64,000 bases of DNA from Streptomyces tuirus (GTDB lineage Bacteria > Actinomycetota > Actinomycetes > Streptomycetales > Streptomycetaceae). Shown here one piece after another: positions 11,081 to 19,992 of this stretch. The stretch's first letter is position 1. Each line of letters opens with the position of its first letter. The stretch is taken from NCBI RefSeq assembly GCF_014701095.1, contig NZ_AP023439.1, positions 3,584,001 to 3,648,000 of the forward strand. Reading direction: 5' to 3'. The translations under genes and the position numbers were made by a program. The notes below the pieces were generated by a model. It was given only the letters and a program-made list of their open reading frames with translations. It had not been told where the DNA came from and did no database searches.

Positions 11081-11539
11081 GTGAGCTACGACATCTACTT
11101 CTTGAGCCGACGCGACGGGCAGTCCTGGGATGACGCCCTGGAGGCCATGGAGGACGCAGCCGAGGAGAGCGAGCCGATCCCTGCCCGCCTCCTTGAAGCG
11201 TGGGACCGAATCGTGCCGCAGGCCCGGACCCTGCTGGGCGAAGTAGAGATCACGGAATGTGGGCAGGAGTCGCGGGACCTGAGCCACCCGGACACTGGCA
11301 CCGACCTGTCCGTCTTCGGCGACGAGGTGAGCGTTACTGTGCCCTACTGGCATGCGGGGGACGACGCTGCAATCGTGCTCGAAAGGGTCTTCGCCCTTGC
11401 GGCCATCGTCGAGAAGGAGACCGGGCTGACTGCCTACGATCCCCAGGTGGAGCGTCCACTTCGAGAGACACCGTTGCAGAGCGCTACCGGGCTGATGTCG
11501 CGCATCGCCGAGGACTTGCGCAGTCGCTACGGCGGTTGA
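11081..11539 (+). CDS. Hypothetical protein (SYDIYFL family)
   Basis: The frame is open further upstream through the tRNA terminator, but coding character begins at GTG 11081 (SYDIYFLSRRDGQSW), giving 152 residues. It is acidic, has no membrane segment or signal peptide, and mixes helices (EAMEDAAEESEPIP) with beta strands (EVSVTVPYWH). I do not recognise a domain. Similar openings occur in short Streptomyces proteins of unknown function. It stands alone between the tRNA and the convergent amphi-Trp gene. Confidence 0.75.
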   Translation: MSYDIYFLSRRDGQSWDDALEAMEDAAEESEPIPARLLEAWDRIVPQARTLLGEVEITECGQESRDLSHPDTGTDLSVFGDEVSVTVPYWHAGDDAAIVLERVFALAAIVEKETGLTAYDPQVERPLRETPLQSATGLMSRIAEDLRSRYGG

Positions 11540-11578
11540 TCACCGGGCCAGGCGGCGCCGGGCCAGATTCCGAGCCGT

Positions 11579-11908
11579 CTACGATTTCGCGGCGGTCCGC
11601 TTCGGGGTCCTGGTCTTGCCGGAACCCTCGCGTTTGGGCTTCTCCGCGGAGGCGTCCGTGCGTGGCCTGGTCGGTCGGGTCGGTCCGGTCTTCCACTTCA
11701 GTTCGATCTCCAGCTCGACCTCCCCGCCTCCGATCTCGACCTCCAGCTCGCTGTGCAGCTCGTCGGGGATGCGCAGGCCCAGCGTTCCGGGGCCGAGGTC
11801 CAGCTCGGCGTCCCCGCCCTCCCTCAGGGCGTCTGCCAGTGCCGTGAGCTGGTCGGCGGCCTCCTGGCGTGACAGCGAACGCTTCTGCTCGAACTTGAGG
11901 TCGGTCAT
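11579..11908 (-). CDS. amphi-Trp domain-containing protein
   Basis: A 109-residue protein opening MTDLKFEQKRSLSRQEAA, with the domain's regular pattern (ALADALREGG, LGPGTLGLRIPDE, VEIELKWK). A basic tail rich in Lys, Arg, Thr and Pro follows, probably disordered or nucleic-acid binding. The domain's biochemical role is not established. Confidence 0.82.
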   Translation of the reverse strand: MTDLKFEQKRSLSRQEAADQLTALADALREGGDAELDLGPGTLGLRIPDELHSELEVEIGGGEVELEIELKWKTGPTRPTRPRTDASAEKPKREGSGKTRTPKRTAAKS

Positions 11909-12008
11909 GGGTGCCTCCGATGCGGCAATGGCGCAGAGAGAGGGGATGGAGAGTGGAACGGAAGAGTGAGTATGTCCATTTTGGCTCGATGTGGCGGCTT
12001 GGACATCC

Positions 12009-12281
12009 TCATGCGCCCCGCGGGGCGAGGCTCACCCTCACGCCCTCGTCCGTCGCCTCCCACGGCACACCGCGTTCGAGGGTCCGGCGCCCCTCGTCCA
12101 GGATCTCCTCGCGCACCCGCAGCGCCGAGTCCATGAGCCCGCGCCACTCCCACTCGGTGTCGAAGGCGCGCCGGGCGCGCTCCGTGGACTCGACCAGCCA
12201 GTTGGCGGCCTCCGCCACGCCCTCCACGGACTGCGAGGCCCTGCCGACCCCTTCCAGGTCCCACGTCATCCACAAGGTCAC
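12009..12281 (-). CDS. Small conserved hypothetical protein
   Basis: A predicted 90-residue helical protein (MTWDLEGVGRASQSVEG ... ERGVPWEATDEGVRV). Start is either GTG 12281, four bases after the upstream gene's stop, or ATG 12269; I prefer the GTG because it gives tight coupling. No domain is recognised. It forms a pair with the 74-residue protein upstream. Confidence 0.65.
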   Translation of the reverse strand: MTLWMTWDLEGVGRASQSVEGVAEAANWLVESTERARRAFDTEWEWRGLMDSALRVREEILDEGRRTLERGVPWEATDEGVRVSLAPRGA

Positions 12282-12285
12282 GGCG

Positions 12286-12510
12286 TCAGCCGCCCGCCCG
12301 CGGGCCCCACTGCTCGGGCCCCACGCCGCGCCAGTCGATCCACGACACCTCCGCCACGTCCGCGGGGTCGATCTCCAGGCCCGCGCGGCGGAGGAACTCC
12401 GCGACATCGGTCACATTGTGGGCGAGGCCGAGGATCTCGCCGTCCACGCGCACCCGGCGGCCGCCCGAGGGCGACGGTGGGTGCACGGTCACGCGAATCG
12501 GTCCGGCCAT
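12286..12510 (-). CDS. Small conserved hypothetical protein
   Basis: Starts at ATG 12510 (MAGPIRVTVHPP), 74 residues. The pattern is a short beta hairpin then a helix (ILGLAHNVTDVAEFLRRAGL) and WIDWRGVGPEQWGP. No known domain. First of a coupled pair with the 90-residue protein. Confidence 0.7.
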   Translation of the reverse strand: MAGPIRVTVHPPSPSGGRRVRVDGEILGLAHNVTDVAEFLRRAGLEIDPADVAEVSWIDWRGVGPEQWGPRAGG

Positions 12511-12554
12511 ACCTTCAGGATCATCCGGGACGTACGGTCCCGCAGGCCGGGGCG

Positions 12555-12791
12555 TCACCGGCGCGGCCGCTCACGCACCACGTCCCCGGCCGTCCGCCCC
12601 AGCTCGCGCAGCTCCCACCACGCCGCCGGGCTGGGCCGTCGCCGCTGCCAGTAGGGGTGGAAGAACGCCTGGGCCGACAGCCGCAGCAGACGCCGGCGCA
12701 GCTCGGTGCGGCCGGGCCGGTCGGCGAGCTGCCGGTAGGTGGCACTCCACTCCCGCTGCGCCCGGACGAGGTCGTCGGGAAACGTTCGCAT
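12555..12791 (-). CDS. Small conserved hypothetical protein, Arg/Trp-rich
   Basis: Starts at ATG 12791 (MRTFPDDLVRAQREW); 78 residues, basic, predicted all-helical, with repeated aromatic residues (HPYWQRRRP, AWWELRELG). No signal peptide and no recognised domain. It is divergent from the CarD-like gene. Confidence 0.65.
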   Translation of the reverse strand: MRTFPDDLVRAQREWSATYRQLADRPGRTELRRRLLRLSAQAFFHPYWQRRRPSPAAWWELRELGRTAGDVVRERPRR

Positions 12792-12937
12792 GGCCGAATT
12801 CAATCATGTGTTCGATTTTTCGGGCCAGCGCAACAGGAGGCTCGAGGCCCCGGCAACGCTTCTCTTACGTCTCGGTTCGGGCACTGGACGTGGACAGCAG
12901 CAGCGCGAGGGGCGTCGGTAGGCGCATACTGAGGCCA

Positions 12938-13159
12938 ATGACAAAGCCTGCTGCTCCCAAGCGTCATTTGCCTACCAGCCCCTTCAAGGCTCCGGTCGCC
13001 CCCGCTCCCAAGCACTTCGCCGTGGGTGACCAGGTCACGCACGACATGTACGGGCTCGGCCGGGTCATCGGCATCGAGGACGGGATCGCCGCGCTCGTGG
13101 ACTTCGGTTCGGCGCAAATGCGGATCCTGAGCCCGTACGCCAAGATGACCAAGCTGTAG
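12938..13159 (+). CDS. Small CarD/TRCF-RID-like (SH3-fold) protein
   Basis: A 73-residue protein from ATG 12938. After a Pro/Lys-rich lead comes FAVGDQVTHDMYGLGRVIGIEDG, which resembles the opening strands of CarD/TRCF RNA-polymerase-interaction domains, and it ends MRILSPYAKMTKL. It lacks the helical DNA-binding part of CarD, so it would be only the Tudor-like barrel. The polymerase link is inference from weak similarity. Confidence 0.75.
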   Translation: MTKPAAPKRHLPTSPFKAPVAPAPKHFAVGDQVTHDMYGLGRVIGIEDGIAALVDFGSAQMRILSPYAKMTKL

Positions 13160-13172
13160 GACCTCCGTGCCC

Positions 13173-13197
13173 GGTCAGGGCACGCCTGGCCCTGACC
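13173..13197 (+). terminator. Hairpin after the CarD-like gene
   Basis: A perfect 9-bp inverted repeat GGTCAGGGC / GCCCTGACC with a 7-base loop, 14 bases past the stop codon. Confidence 0.65.
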
Positions 13198-13251
13198 TGG
13201 GCCAGTAACGAAAAGAGACCTCTCATCGAACCGACTTCGCTGTTCTCCGCC

Positions 13252-13410
13252 GTGGAAGGGCAGACCAGCCGTTCCCGTGCGGCGTCGCCGGCTCCGGCGA
13301 CCAACCCTTTCCAGGCCCCGGACTTCGGGGAGGACGACGCCTTCCCGCTCGACGACGTGACGGAGCAGCCCGCCCCGTCCGGGCGTCCGGCGCGCCGCAG
13401 GGCCGCCTAG
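13252..13410 (+). CDS. Possible small protein with unclear start
   Basis: Between the terminator at 13173-13197 and the TAG at 13408 one plus-strand frame has strong coding character (IEPTSLFSAVEGQ ... NPFQAPDFGEDDAFPLDDVTEQ ... ARRRAA). The only ATG/GTG/TTG after the terminator is GTG 13252, which lacks a ribosome site; the coding pattern begins about 15 codons earlier. Either the start is non-canonical (an ATC or CTG lies there) or the upstream part is incidental. No domain recognised. Confidence 0.4.
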   Translation: MEGQTSRSRAASPAPATNPFQAPDFGEDDAFPLDDVTEQPAPSGRPARRRAA

Positions 13411-13436
13411 CTCCCGGGACTCGCAGGGAGGGCCCG

Positions 13437-13922
13437 TCAGTTCCGGGCCGGCTGCCCGCCCGCGCGGTCCGACGTCGGCCAGACGTACGGCAGATCGTCG
13501 GGGACGTCCGGGAAGAGGGTCGCGTAGGTCTCGGGATCCTTGCGGACCAGGGCCGAGCGGTGGCTCTCGTGGAAGGGGTCGTCGCCGAGCCAGGGCGGGA
13601 GTTCGCCCTCGGCGGCCAGGAGGTGCTGGTCGCGGATGGGGGCGTGCGGGCGGATCGCCGCCAGGTCGGCCACGAGCGTCGCCGCGCAGGTGTCCTGGTG
13701 GCCCTGTTCGCGCCACACACGGCAGATCTCCAGGCCGTAGCGGACCAGCGCCTCCTCGTAGCCGAGCCACATCTTCACGGCCGGGTGGTTGCGCCAGCCG
13801 TAGCCGGGGACGACCAGGCCGCGCAGCACCTGCAGCGCCTCGACGCGTTGTTTGCCGAGCCGGCGGCGGTCGAGGGACAGGGCCGTGGTGCGGAAGTCGG
13901 GGTGGGGCAGGAAGGTCTGCAT
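13437..13922 (-). CDS. MSMEG_6728 family protein (pyrimidine-dimer glycosylase-like)
   Basis: 161 residues opening MQTFLPHPDFRTTALSLDRRRLGKQRVEAL, the hallmark of the MSMEG_6728 family, which is related to the T4 endonuclease V-type Pyr_excise family. It also has GYGWRNHPAVKMWLGYEEAL and HESHRSALVRKDPETY. A DNA-repair role is inferred from that relationship only. Cytoplasmic, no membrane segment. Confidence 0.85.
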   Translation of the reverse strand: MQTFLPHPDFRTTALSLDRRRLGKQRVEALQVLRGLVVPGYGWRNHPAVKMWLGYEEALVRYGLEICRVWREQGHQDTCAATLVADLAAIRPHAPIRDQHLLAAEGELPPWLGDDPFHESHRSALVRKDPETYATLFPDVPDDLPYVWPTSDRAGGQPARN

Positions 13923-13933
13923 ACCGTCCTCGG

Positions 13934-14036
13934 TGTTCCTTGATCCTGGCCGTACTCGGTGATCGTTGATCCCGGCCGTGCTCGGTGATCCTTGCCGTGC
14001 GTCCGGGATCCTTGTCGTGCGTCCGTGTCCTTACCG
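13934..14036. repeat. Imperfect direct repeats upstream of the MSMEG_6728-type gene
   Basis: Four to five degraded copies of a unit like CGGTGATCCTTGCCGTGC lie between two minus-strand genes. They end at the stop codon of the DUF4383 gene. Confidence 0.6.
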
Positions 14037-14483
14037 TGCGTCGGTGGGCGTCTCGCGTCGGCTGAGGGTCAGGGCCAGGGCGATCATGGCGACGCCCAGG
14101 ACGCAGTGGAGCCAGTCGTCCGCGGTGTTCAGCGGCACGAAGTTGGCGGCGCTGTCATGGCCGACCGACAGGCCGTACACCCACAGCACCAGGTAGACGG
14201 CACCGCCGACCAGCAGATACGAGTACGCCCCGGCGGCCGTGCCCGCGAGGATCAGACCCAAAAGGCCGTAGGCCAGGTGCACGAGGTTGTGCAGGATCGA
14301 GACCTGGAACAGGCCGAACAGCTCCGCGCCCGACTCGTGGGAGGCGAACTCCAGCGAGCCGTAGTCGGTGGTGGCACCGGGGATGAAACCCAGCACGCCG
14401 ACCACGAGGAAGACCAGGCCCAGCACCACGGCGGCCTGCTGGACGGGGGCGCGGGCGGTCCGGCGCGACGCGGGTGTGCTCAT
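14031..14483 (-). CDS. DUF4383 domain-containing membrane protein
   Basis: Starts at ATG 14483; 150 residues with four hydrophobic segments: VVLGLVFLVVGVLGFIPG, the second around NLVHLAYGLLGLILAG, the third around YLLVGGAVYLVLWVYGL and the fourth around WLHCVLGVAMIALAL. A conserved HNLVHLAYG and N-x-ADDWLH pattern fits DUF4383. It begins 14 bases after the SpoIIE-type phosphatase gene and is likely co-transcribed with it. Function unknown. Confidence 0.9.
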   Translation of the reverse strand: MSTPASRRTARAPVQQAAVVLGLVFLVVGVLGFIPGATTDYGSLEFASHESGAELFGLFQVSILHNLVHLAYGLLGLILAGTAAGAYSYLLVGGAVYLVLWVYGLSVGHDSAANFVPLNTADDWLHCVLGVAMIALALTLSRRETPTDAR

Positions 14484-14497
14484 GGCCGGTGGGCTCC

Positions 14498-16978
14498 TCA
14501 CGCGGGGACCAGGTTCTGTTCCGCCCAGATGGTCTTGCCCGTGGTGCTCTGGCGGGTGCCCCAGCGCTCGGTGAGCTGGGCGACGAGCAGCAGGCCCCGG
14601 CCGCCCTCGTCGTAGGTGCGGGCGCGCCGCAGATGGGGGGCGGTGTTGCCGCCGTCGGAGACCTCGCAGATCAGGGTCGAGTCGTGGATCAGCCGGAGCT
14701 GGACGGGCGGCTCGGCGTGCCGGATGGCGTTGGTGACGAGCTCGCTGACGACCAGTTCCGTGACAAACACGGCGTCGGAGAGCCCCCACCGCTCCAGCTG
14801 CGCCACCACGTCCTTGCGGGTCTGCGCGACCGCGGACGGGTCGGCCGGCACCTCCCAGGTGGCGACCTGCCGCGCGTCCAGCGCACGCGTACGGGCGATG
14901 AGCAGGGCCACGTCGTCGGCCGGGCGCTGCGGCAGCAGGTCGGCGAGGACCGTGTCGCACAGGGCGTCCAGCGAGGCCGCCGGGCGGGCCAGGGCCTGGC
15001 GCAGCCGGTGGACGCCGGCGTCGAGGTCCCGGTCGGGCGTCTCGACCAGGCCGTTGGTGTAGAGGGCGAGCAGGCTGCCCTCGGGAAGGGTCACCTCGGT
15101 GGCCTCGTACGGCAGGCCGCTCACGCCCAGCGGGGGCGCGGCCGGGAGGCCGACGAGGTCGACGGTGCCGTCGGGGCTCACCACGGCCGGCACGGGATGC
15201 CCGGCCGCTGCGAGGCAGCAGCACCGTGTCACGGGGTCGTAGACGGCGTACAGGCAGGTGGCCCCCACGTCGCTCGAGGTCTCCGGGGAGCCCGCGTGCC
15301 TGCCCTCGGTGTCGCTCTCCTCCTCGGTGTTCAGGCGGGCGACCAGGTCGTCGAGGTGGGTCAGCAGTTCGTCGCAGGGCAGGTCGATGTCGGCCAGCGT
15401 GCGGACCGCCGTGCGCAGCCGCCCCATGGTCGCCGAGGCGACCAGGCCGTGGCCGACCACGTCTCCGACGACGAGGGCCACCCGCGCGCCCGAGAGGGGG
15501 ATGACGTCGAACCAGTCCCCGCCGACGCCGGCGTGGGGGCCCGCCGGGAGGTAACGGGAGGCGACCTCGACGGCCGCCTGCCGGGGCAGCCGCTGCGGCA
15601 GCAGGCTGCGCTGGAGTGTGACCGCGGTGGCCCGCTCGCGGGTGTAGCGGCGGGCGTTGTCGATGCTGACGGCGGCCCGGGCGGCGAGCTCCCCGGCCAG
15701 GACCAGGTCGTCGTGCTGGAACGTCTCCTGGTTGCGGTGCCGGACGAAGAAGGCGACGCCCAGGGTGGTGCCGCGGGCGGCCAGCGGCACGGCCATCACG
15801 GAGTGGATGCCGAACGCCCGGACCCGGGCGGCGCGGGCCGGGTCGCGGGCGAGCCAGGTGGTGAACGCCGGGTCGGTCACCTCGTGCAGGGCGGGGCGTC
15901 CGGTGCGCAGGCTCTCGTAGGGCGCCGAGCCCGGCGGATAGGAGTCCACCGCGCCGGCCGCGACGACCGCCTCCGGGGCACCCGCGGTCACCGACCGCAG
16001 CGCGGCCCGGCGCAGCAGCAGCGGCCCCTCCGCCGGAACCACCGGCGCGGGCGGCTCGGGTGCGTCGTCCAGCGCGGCCAGCAGATCGACGCTGACGAAG
16101 TCGGCCAGGACCGGAACGGTCACATCCGCGAGCTCCTGGGCCGTGCGCGTCACATCGAGCGTGCTGCCGATGCGCCGGCCGGCCTCCGCGATCAGCTGGA
16201 GGCGCTTGCGGGCCCAGAACTGCTCGGTCATGTCGTGCGCCGAGAGGCAGACGCCCCGGATGGTGCCCTCGTGGTCACGCAGCGCGGAGATGAAGACCGA
16301 CCAGGCGTGCTCGTGGTTCTCGCCGGGCGCCTGCAGGTAGTTCTCCTGGTACTCCGGCTCGCCGGTGCGCAGGACCCGGGCCATGCTGCGCTCCGCCCGC
16401 AGGCCGGCGTGGTGGTCGATGATCTCGGAGACGCGCAGGCCCCGCATCTCCTCCTCGGTGAGCGCCGCGGAGCGTTCCATGTCGGCGTTGGCCCGCCGCA
16501 GCCGCAGCCGGGTGTCGTAGATCGCCTGGGCGCAGCACGGGGACTGGGCGAAGCTCCAGCTGACGAGCGACTCGTCGAGGCCGGTCGGTGGCTGCCGGTC
16601 GGTCAGGGCGGAGACGATGAGCCAGGCGGGGGCGTCGGCGCCGGCCGGCCTGTGGTGGGCGAGGATCCCGACCGTCAGTTTCCGGCCGTCACGGTGCCGG
16701 AGCGCCACGTCGCCGTTCCAGCGGGGCAGCCCGGCGAGGGTGGGCAGACCACCCCGCACCGGGATCGGCTCGGCCAGCAGATCCGCGGCACGGCGGCCGG
16801 TCACCTGCCCGGCCGGGTACCCGAGGAGCCGCTCGGCGCCCGGGTTCCAGCCGGTCACGATGCCGTGTTCGTCGAGGGTCACACGGGCCGTGAGGGATGC
16901 GTCGACGAGGGCTTCGAGGGCCCCTGGCTCTTCTCCGAACGACCGGCCGGCCCGGCCGACGGTGACGGGCTGCTCCAT
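14498..16978 (-). CDS. PAS-GAF-SpoIIE phosphatase-HATPase multidomain regulator
   Basis: 826 residues. Order: PAS (about 20-130, GIVTGWNPGAERLLGY), a second PAS-like region (about 165-250), GAF (about 265-440), PP2C/SpoIIE phosphatase (about 470-690, with metal-binding GGDWFDV and VGDVVGHG), and an RsbW-type HATPase (about 715-826, VSELVTNAIRHA). Such proteins combine an anti-sigma-factor-like kinase and an antagonist phosphatase in one chain and act in partner-switching control of SigB-type sigma factors. The STAS protein at 41.2 kb and SigF/SigN lie within this window, but a direct partnership is only inference. Confidence 0.94.
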   Translation of the reverse strand: MEQPVTVGRAGRSFGEEPGALEALVDASLTARVTLDEHGIVTGWNPGAERLLGYPAGQVTGRRAADLLAEPIPVRGGLPTLAGLPRWNGDVALRHRDGRKLTVGILAHHRPAGADAPAWLIVSALTDRQPPTGLDESLVSWSFAQSPCCAQAIYDTRLRLRRANADMERSAALTEEEMRGLRVSEIIDHHAGLRAERSMARVLRTGEPEYQENYLQAPGENHEHAWSVFISALRDHEGTIRGVCLSAHDMTEQFWARKRLQLIAEAGRRIGSTLDVTRTAQELADVTVPVLADFVSVDLLAALDDAPEPPAPVVPAEGPLLLRRAALRSVTAGAPEAVVAAGAVDSYPPGSAPYESLRTGRPALHEVTDPAFTTWLARDPARAARVRAFGIHSVMAVPLAARGTTLGVAFFVRHRNQETFQHDDLVLAGELAARAAVSIDNARRYTRERATAVTLQRSLLPQRLPRQAAVEVASRYLPAGPHAGVGGDWFDVIPLSGARVALVVGDVVGHGLVASATMGRLRTAVRTLADIDLPCDELLTHLDDLVARLNTEEESDTEGRHAGSPETSSDVGATCLYAVYDPVTRCCCLAAAGHPVPAVVSPDGTVDLVGLPAAPPLGVSGLPYEATEVTLPEGSLLALYTNGLVETPDRDLDAGVHRLRQALARPAASLDALCDTVLADLLPQRPADDVALLIARTRALDARQVATWEVPADPSAVAQTRKDVVAQLERWGLSDAVFVTELVVSELVTNAIRHAEPPVQLRLIHDSTLICEVSDGGNTAPHLRRARTYDEGGRGLLLVAQLTERWGTRQSTTGKTIWAEQNLVPA

Positions 16979-17122
16979 GATGGGTCATCTCGCTCTCGGG
17001 AGAATCAGCCGTAGCAGCGTATTTGCACAGATATCACCTGCTTACCCCGATTACGACGTGTCTCACAGCGGCGTCCCGAGAAGCGGAGCCTGCCGCCACC
17101 GGGCCCGGGTAACCGCTCCCTC

Positions 17123-18013
17123 ATGGGTCAGATCCTCGTGGGCACGTGTTCCTGGACCGACCGGGCACTGGTCGGCAGCGGCTGGTACCCGCCGGGGCGG
17201 CGGGACGCCGAGGGGCGGTTACGGCACTACGCCGAGCGGTTCGGTGTCGTCGAGGTCGACGCCTCGTACTACGCGCTGCCGGGCGAGCGGAACAGCCGGT
17301 TGTGGGCCGAGCGCACACCGGATGGATTCATCTTCGACGTGAAGGCGTTCTCGCTGCTCACCGGGCACCCCACCCGGGCGGCGGTGATGCCGGACGGGTT
17401 GCGGGCCGATGCCCGGGACCCGGCGGTGCTCGACGAGGTGTGGGCGCGGTTCGCGGCCGGGATCGAGCCGCTGCGGGAGGCCGGGCGGCTCGGGAGCGTG
17501 CTGTTCCAGTTCCCGCCCTGGTTCCGGCCCGGGCAGCGGGCGGAGGTGTTCCTCCGGGAGTGCGCGGAGCGGACCGGGGGCTGGCCCGTCGCCGTGGAGT
17601 TCCGGCACCCGTCCTGGTGGGAGCCGGGGCAGGACGAGGCGACGGGCGCGCTGCTGACCCGGCACGGCATGGCCGCGGTCGCCGTCGACATGACGCAGAA
17701 GCTGCCCTCCTCCATCCCGCCGGTCACTCCCGTGACCTCGTCCCGGCTCTCGGTGGTCCGGTTCCACGGCCGCAGCACCGCGTGGGGCACCGGCAGCAAG
17801 GAGGACCGGTTCCGGCACGCCTACGACGAGGACGAACTCGCCGGGTGGCTGCCCCGCGTGCGGCGGCTGGCCGAGCGGACCGAGCAGGTCCACGTTCTGT
17901 TCAACAACTGCTGCGGTGACGCCGCCGTCCGCGCCGCCGAGGCCATGACACGGCTCCTCGGCGAGGCCGCCCCGGCACCGGGCGCGGTGGCGGCGCGGCT
18001 GCCTAGGGCTTGA
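17123..18013 (+). CDS. DUF72 domain-containing protein (YecE-like TIM barrel)
   Basis: 296 residues opening MGQILVGTCSWTDRALVGSG with the DUF72 signatures VEVDASYYALP, FIFDVKAFSLLTGH, VLFQFPPWF, VEFRHPSWW and HVLFNNCCGD. These proteins have a TIM-barrel fold; biochemical role unsettled. Its 3' end overlaps the convergent CopC-CopD gene by 11 bases. Confidence 0.94.
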   Translation: MGQILVGTCSWTDRALVGSGWYPPGRRDAEGRLRHYAERFGVVEVDASYYALPGERNSRLWAERTPDGFIFDVKAFSLLTGHPTRAAVMPDGLRADARDPAVLDEVWARFAAGIEPLREAGRLGSVLFQFPPWFRPGQRAEVFLRECAERTGGWPVAVEFRHPSWWEPGQDEATGALLTRHGMAAVAVDMTQKLPSSIPPVTPVTSSRLSVVRFHGRSTAWGTGSKEDRFRHAYDEDELAGWLPRVRRLAERTEQVHVLFNNCCGDAAVRAAEAMTRLLGEAAPAPGAVAARLPRA

Positions 18014-19922
18014 CCCGCACCCGGCGTTCCACCGACACCTGGTCCACGTCCGACACCCGCACGGTCGTCTTCATCGTCCAGTTCCCGGCGAGCGGCAGGT
18101 TGACGGCGTTGGTGCTCCAGTACCCGCCCCGGTCGACGAGTTCGGCGTCGATCGGGCCGACGTCGCGAGAGGGCAGACTGAAGGTGATGCGGACCTCGGG
18201 GACCGCGACCACGCCCCTGTCGGAGCCGTAGACGAGCGCCTGCATGCCGTTCTCGCCGACGCGGGCCGGGTCCAGCGTGATCTGCACCTTGCCGCTCCCG
18301 GTCACGGATCCCGTGCCCGTGTCGAAGGGCACCGTGATCTCGGTCGTGGGCGGCAGCGCCCCCACCGGTGCCCGCTGGGCCGCCTCGGCCTGGGCCCGGC
18401 TCGGAAGGGTGCCCGTGAGCACGGTCGTGATCATCAGCACGACGGCGGCGACGACGACTTCGACCAGGACGGAGCGGCGCAGGCGGCGCCGGATGCCGGG
18501 GTCGCCGGATCCCGCCCCCGGCTTCACCGGGCCGCCGGGCGGCTCGGGTTCCTCGGAGTCCGGCCCCGCTTCGCCGGTCCCGGGTCCCTCGGCGGCTTCC
18601 TGGCTTTCCGCAGGCGCGCCGACCGGCTGCGGGACCGGTGCCGGTGCCGGTACGGCCGCCCGGGCCAAAGCCGCCGGTGCCGCGATCAGCGCCGTCCAGC
18701 GCCGCGAGTACCCGGCCACCAGCAACAGCACGCAAACGCCCGCGAGTTTGGCGAGCAGCAGACGGCCGTACGACGTGCCGGTCAGCGCGGAGAGGGAGCC
18801 GAGGCCGCGCCAGGACTGGTAGACGCCCGTGACGGCCAGGACGGTCACCGAGGTGAAGGCGATCCGCGAGAAGCGGGGGACGACCTCCACGAGGTCCTCG
18901 TCCAGGTCGTCGCCCAGGTCCTCGCCGGACGGGCGGCGCAGGGTCAGCAGCAACGCCACCAGGCCGCCGAGCCAGACGCCCGTCGCCAGCAGGTGCAGCA
19001 CGGACGACGTCATCGCCAGCGGCACCTGGATCCCGGCGGAGGCGTGCTCGGCCGCCGCCCAGGTCAGGCCCAGGGCCGCTGCCAGGGCCGTGCCGGTCGC
19101 CAGGGCGGCGGGCCGCTGCTCGGGGGCACGGCGCCCGGACAGCCGGATCAGGAAGGCGGCGAACAGCAGGAGGACGACCAGCCGGGCGAGCAGGGCCTCG
19201 CCCGGGCGGCCGGTCAGGGTGCGGCCGAGGGCGGAGGCGTCGAAGGCGGCGGCCGGGCCCGTGCCCGTCTCGTAGGGGGCGCGCAGCAGGATCAGGACGA
19301 CCGTCGAGCCCAGCAGCGTCCACCAGGCGGCCACCAGCGGCCGGCGCAGGGGTGACGTGTCCGCCGGCCGGCACAGCAGCACGAACGCGGTCAGGCCGAC
19401 GAGCAGCGCGCCGGCGAGGTAGGCGAGATAGCGGGCGGCGTCGTGGAGGCCGCCGGTGAGCGGGTCCTCGGCGGGGCCCGTGTCGATCTGGCCCGTGGTC
19501 GCGGACGGTTTCCCCACGGAGAAGCTGAAGGCGCCGGAGACGGGGTGGCTGTCGGCGGAGACGACGCGCCAGGCCACCGTGTACGTGCCCTGGGCGAGCT
19601 TGCCGGGCAGACCGACTCGGGCCGTGTCGGAGCGGCCGTCCGCGTGCGTGGCCTCGCCGGTGTGGACCCGGCGCTGGTCGGGGCCGAACACCCGGAAGGA
19701 GTCGTCGAGCAGGCCCACGGACTCGGTGAAGGTCAGGGTGACGTGGCGGGGGGCCTGCTTGAGGACGGAACCGTCGTCGGGGTCGGTTCCGCGGAGGGCG
19801 GCGTGGGCGGAGGCGGGGGCTGCTCCGGCGAGGAGCAGTACCAGCACGGTGCCGAGCAGCACCAAGGCTTGGAATCGCCGGGGATGTCCGACATTGCGAT
19901 CCTCGTTCCGCCGTTGGTCCAC
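18003..19922 (-). CDS. CopC-CopD fusion, copper handling
   Basis: 639 residues. A signal peptide (to about 39) precedes a CopC domain that begins HAALRGTDPDDGSVL, where the first histidine after cleavage is the usual copper ligand, with a second ligand region in VSADSHPVSG. A CopD-type region with about eight membrane helices (155-430) follows, then a Gly/Pro/Glu-rich loop, another helix and an extracytoplasmic YtkA-like beta domain (about 545-639). It should bind or import copper at the membrane. The single-chain fusion is common in actinobacteria. Confidence 0.9.
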   Translation of the reverse strand: MDQRRNEDRNVGHPRRFQALVLLGTVLVLLLAGAAPASAHAALRGTDPDDGSVLKQAPRHVTLTFTESVGLLDDSFRVFGPDQRRVHTGEATHADGRSDTARVGLPGKLAQGTYTVAWRVVSADSHPVSGAFSFSVGKPSATTGQIDTGPAEDPLTGGLHDAARYLAYLAGALLVGLTAFVLLCRPADTSPLRRPLVAAWWTLLGSTVVLILLRAPYETGTGPAAAFDASALGRTLTGRPGEALLARLVVLLLFAAFLIRLSGRRAPEQRPAALATGTALAAALGLTWAAAEHASAGIQVPLAMTSSVLHLLATGVWLGGLVALLLTLRRPSGEDLGDDLDEDLVEVVPRFSRIAFTSVTVLAVTGVYQSWRGLGSLSALTGTSYGRLLLAKLAGVCVLLLVAGYSRRWTALIAAPAALARAAVPAPAPVPQPVGAPAESQEAAEGPGTGEAGPDSEEPEPPGGPVKPGAGSGDPGIRRRLRRSVLVEVVVAAVVLMITTVLTGTLPSRAQAEAAQRAPVGALPPTTEITVPFDTGTGSVTGSGKVQITLDPARVGENGMQALVYGSDRGVVAVPEVRITFSLPSRDVGPIDAELVDRGGYWSTNAVNLPLAGNWTMKTTVRVSDVDQVSVERRVRVKP

Positions 19923-19992
19923 GTGGGTCTCCGGGGTGGGGCTGGGGGTCGGGCTGGACGGCTACGAGTGAAGTACGGACCGGATCGGTGTA

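Noticed and set aside
14474..17014. An 846-residue plus-strand frame
   Set aside because: Mirror of the SpoIIE-type phosphatase; no domain, shadow composition.
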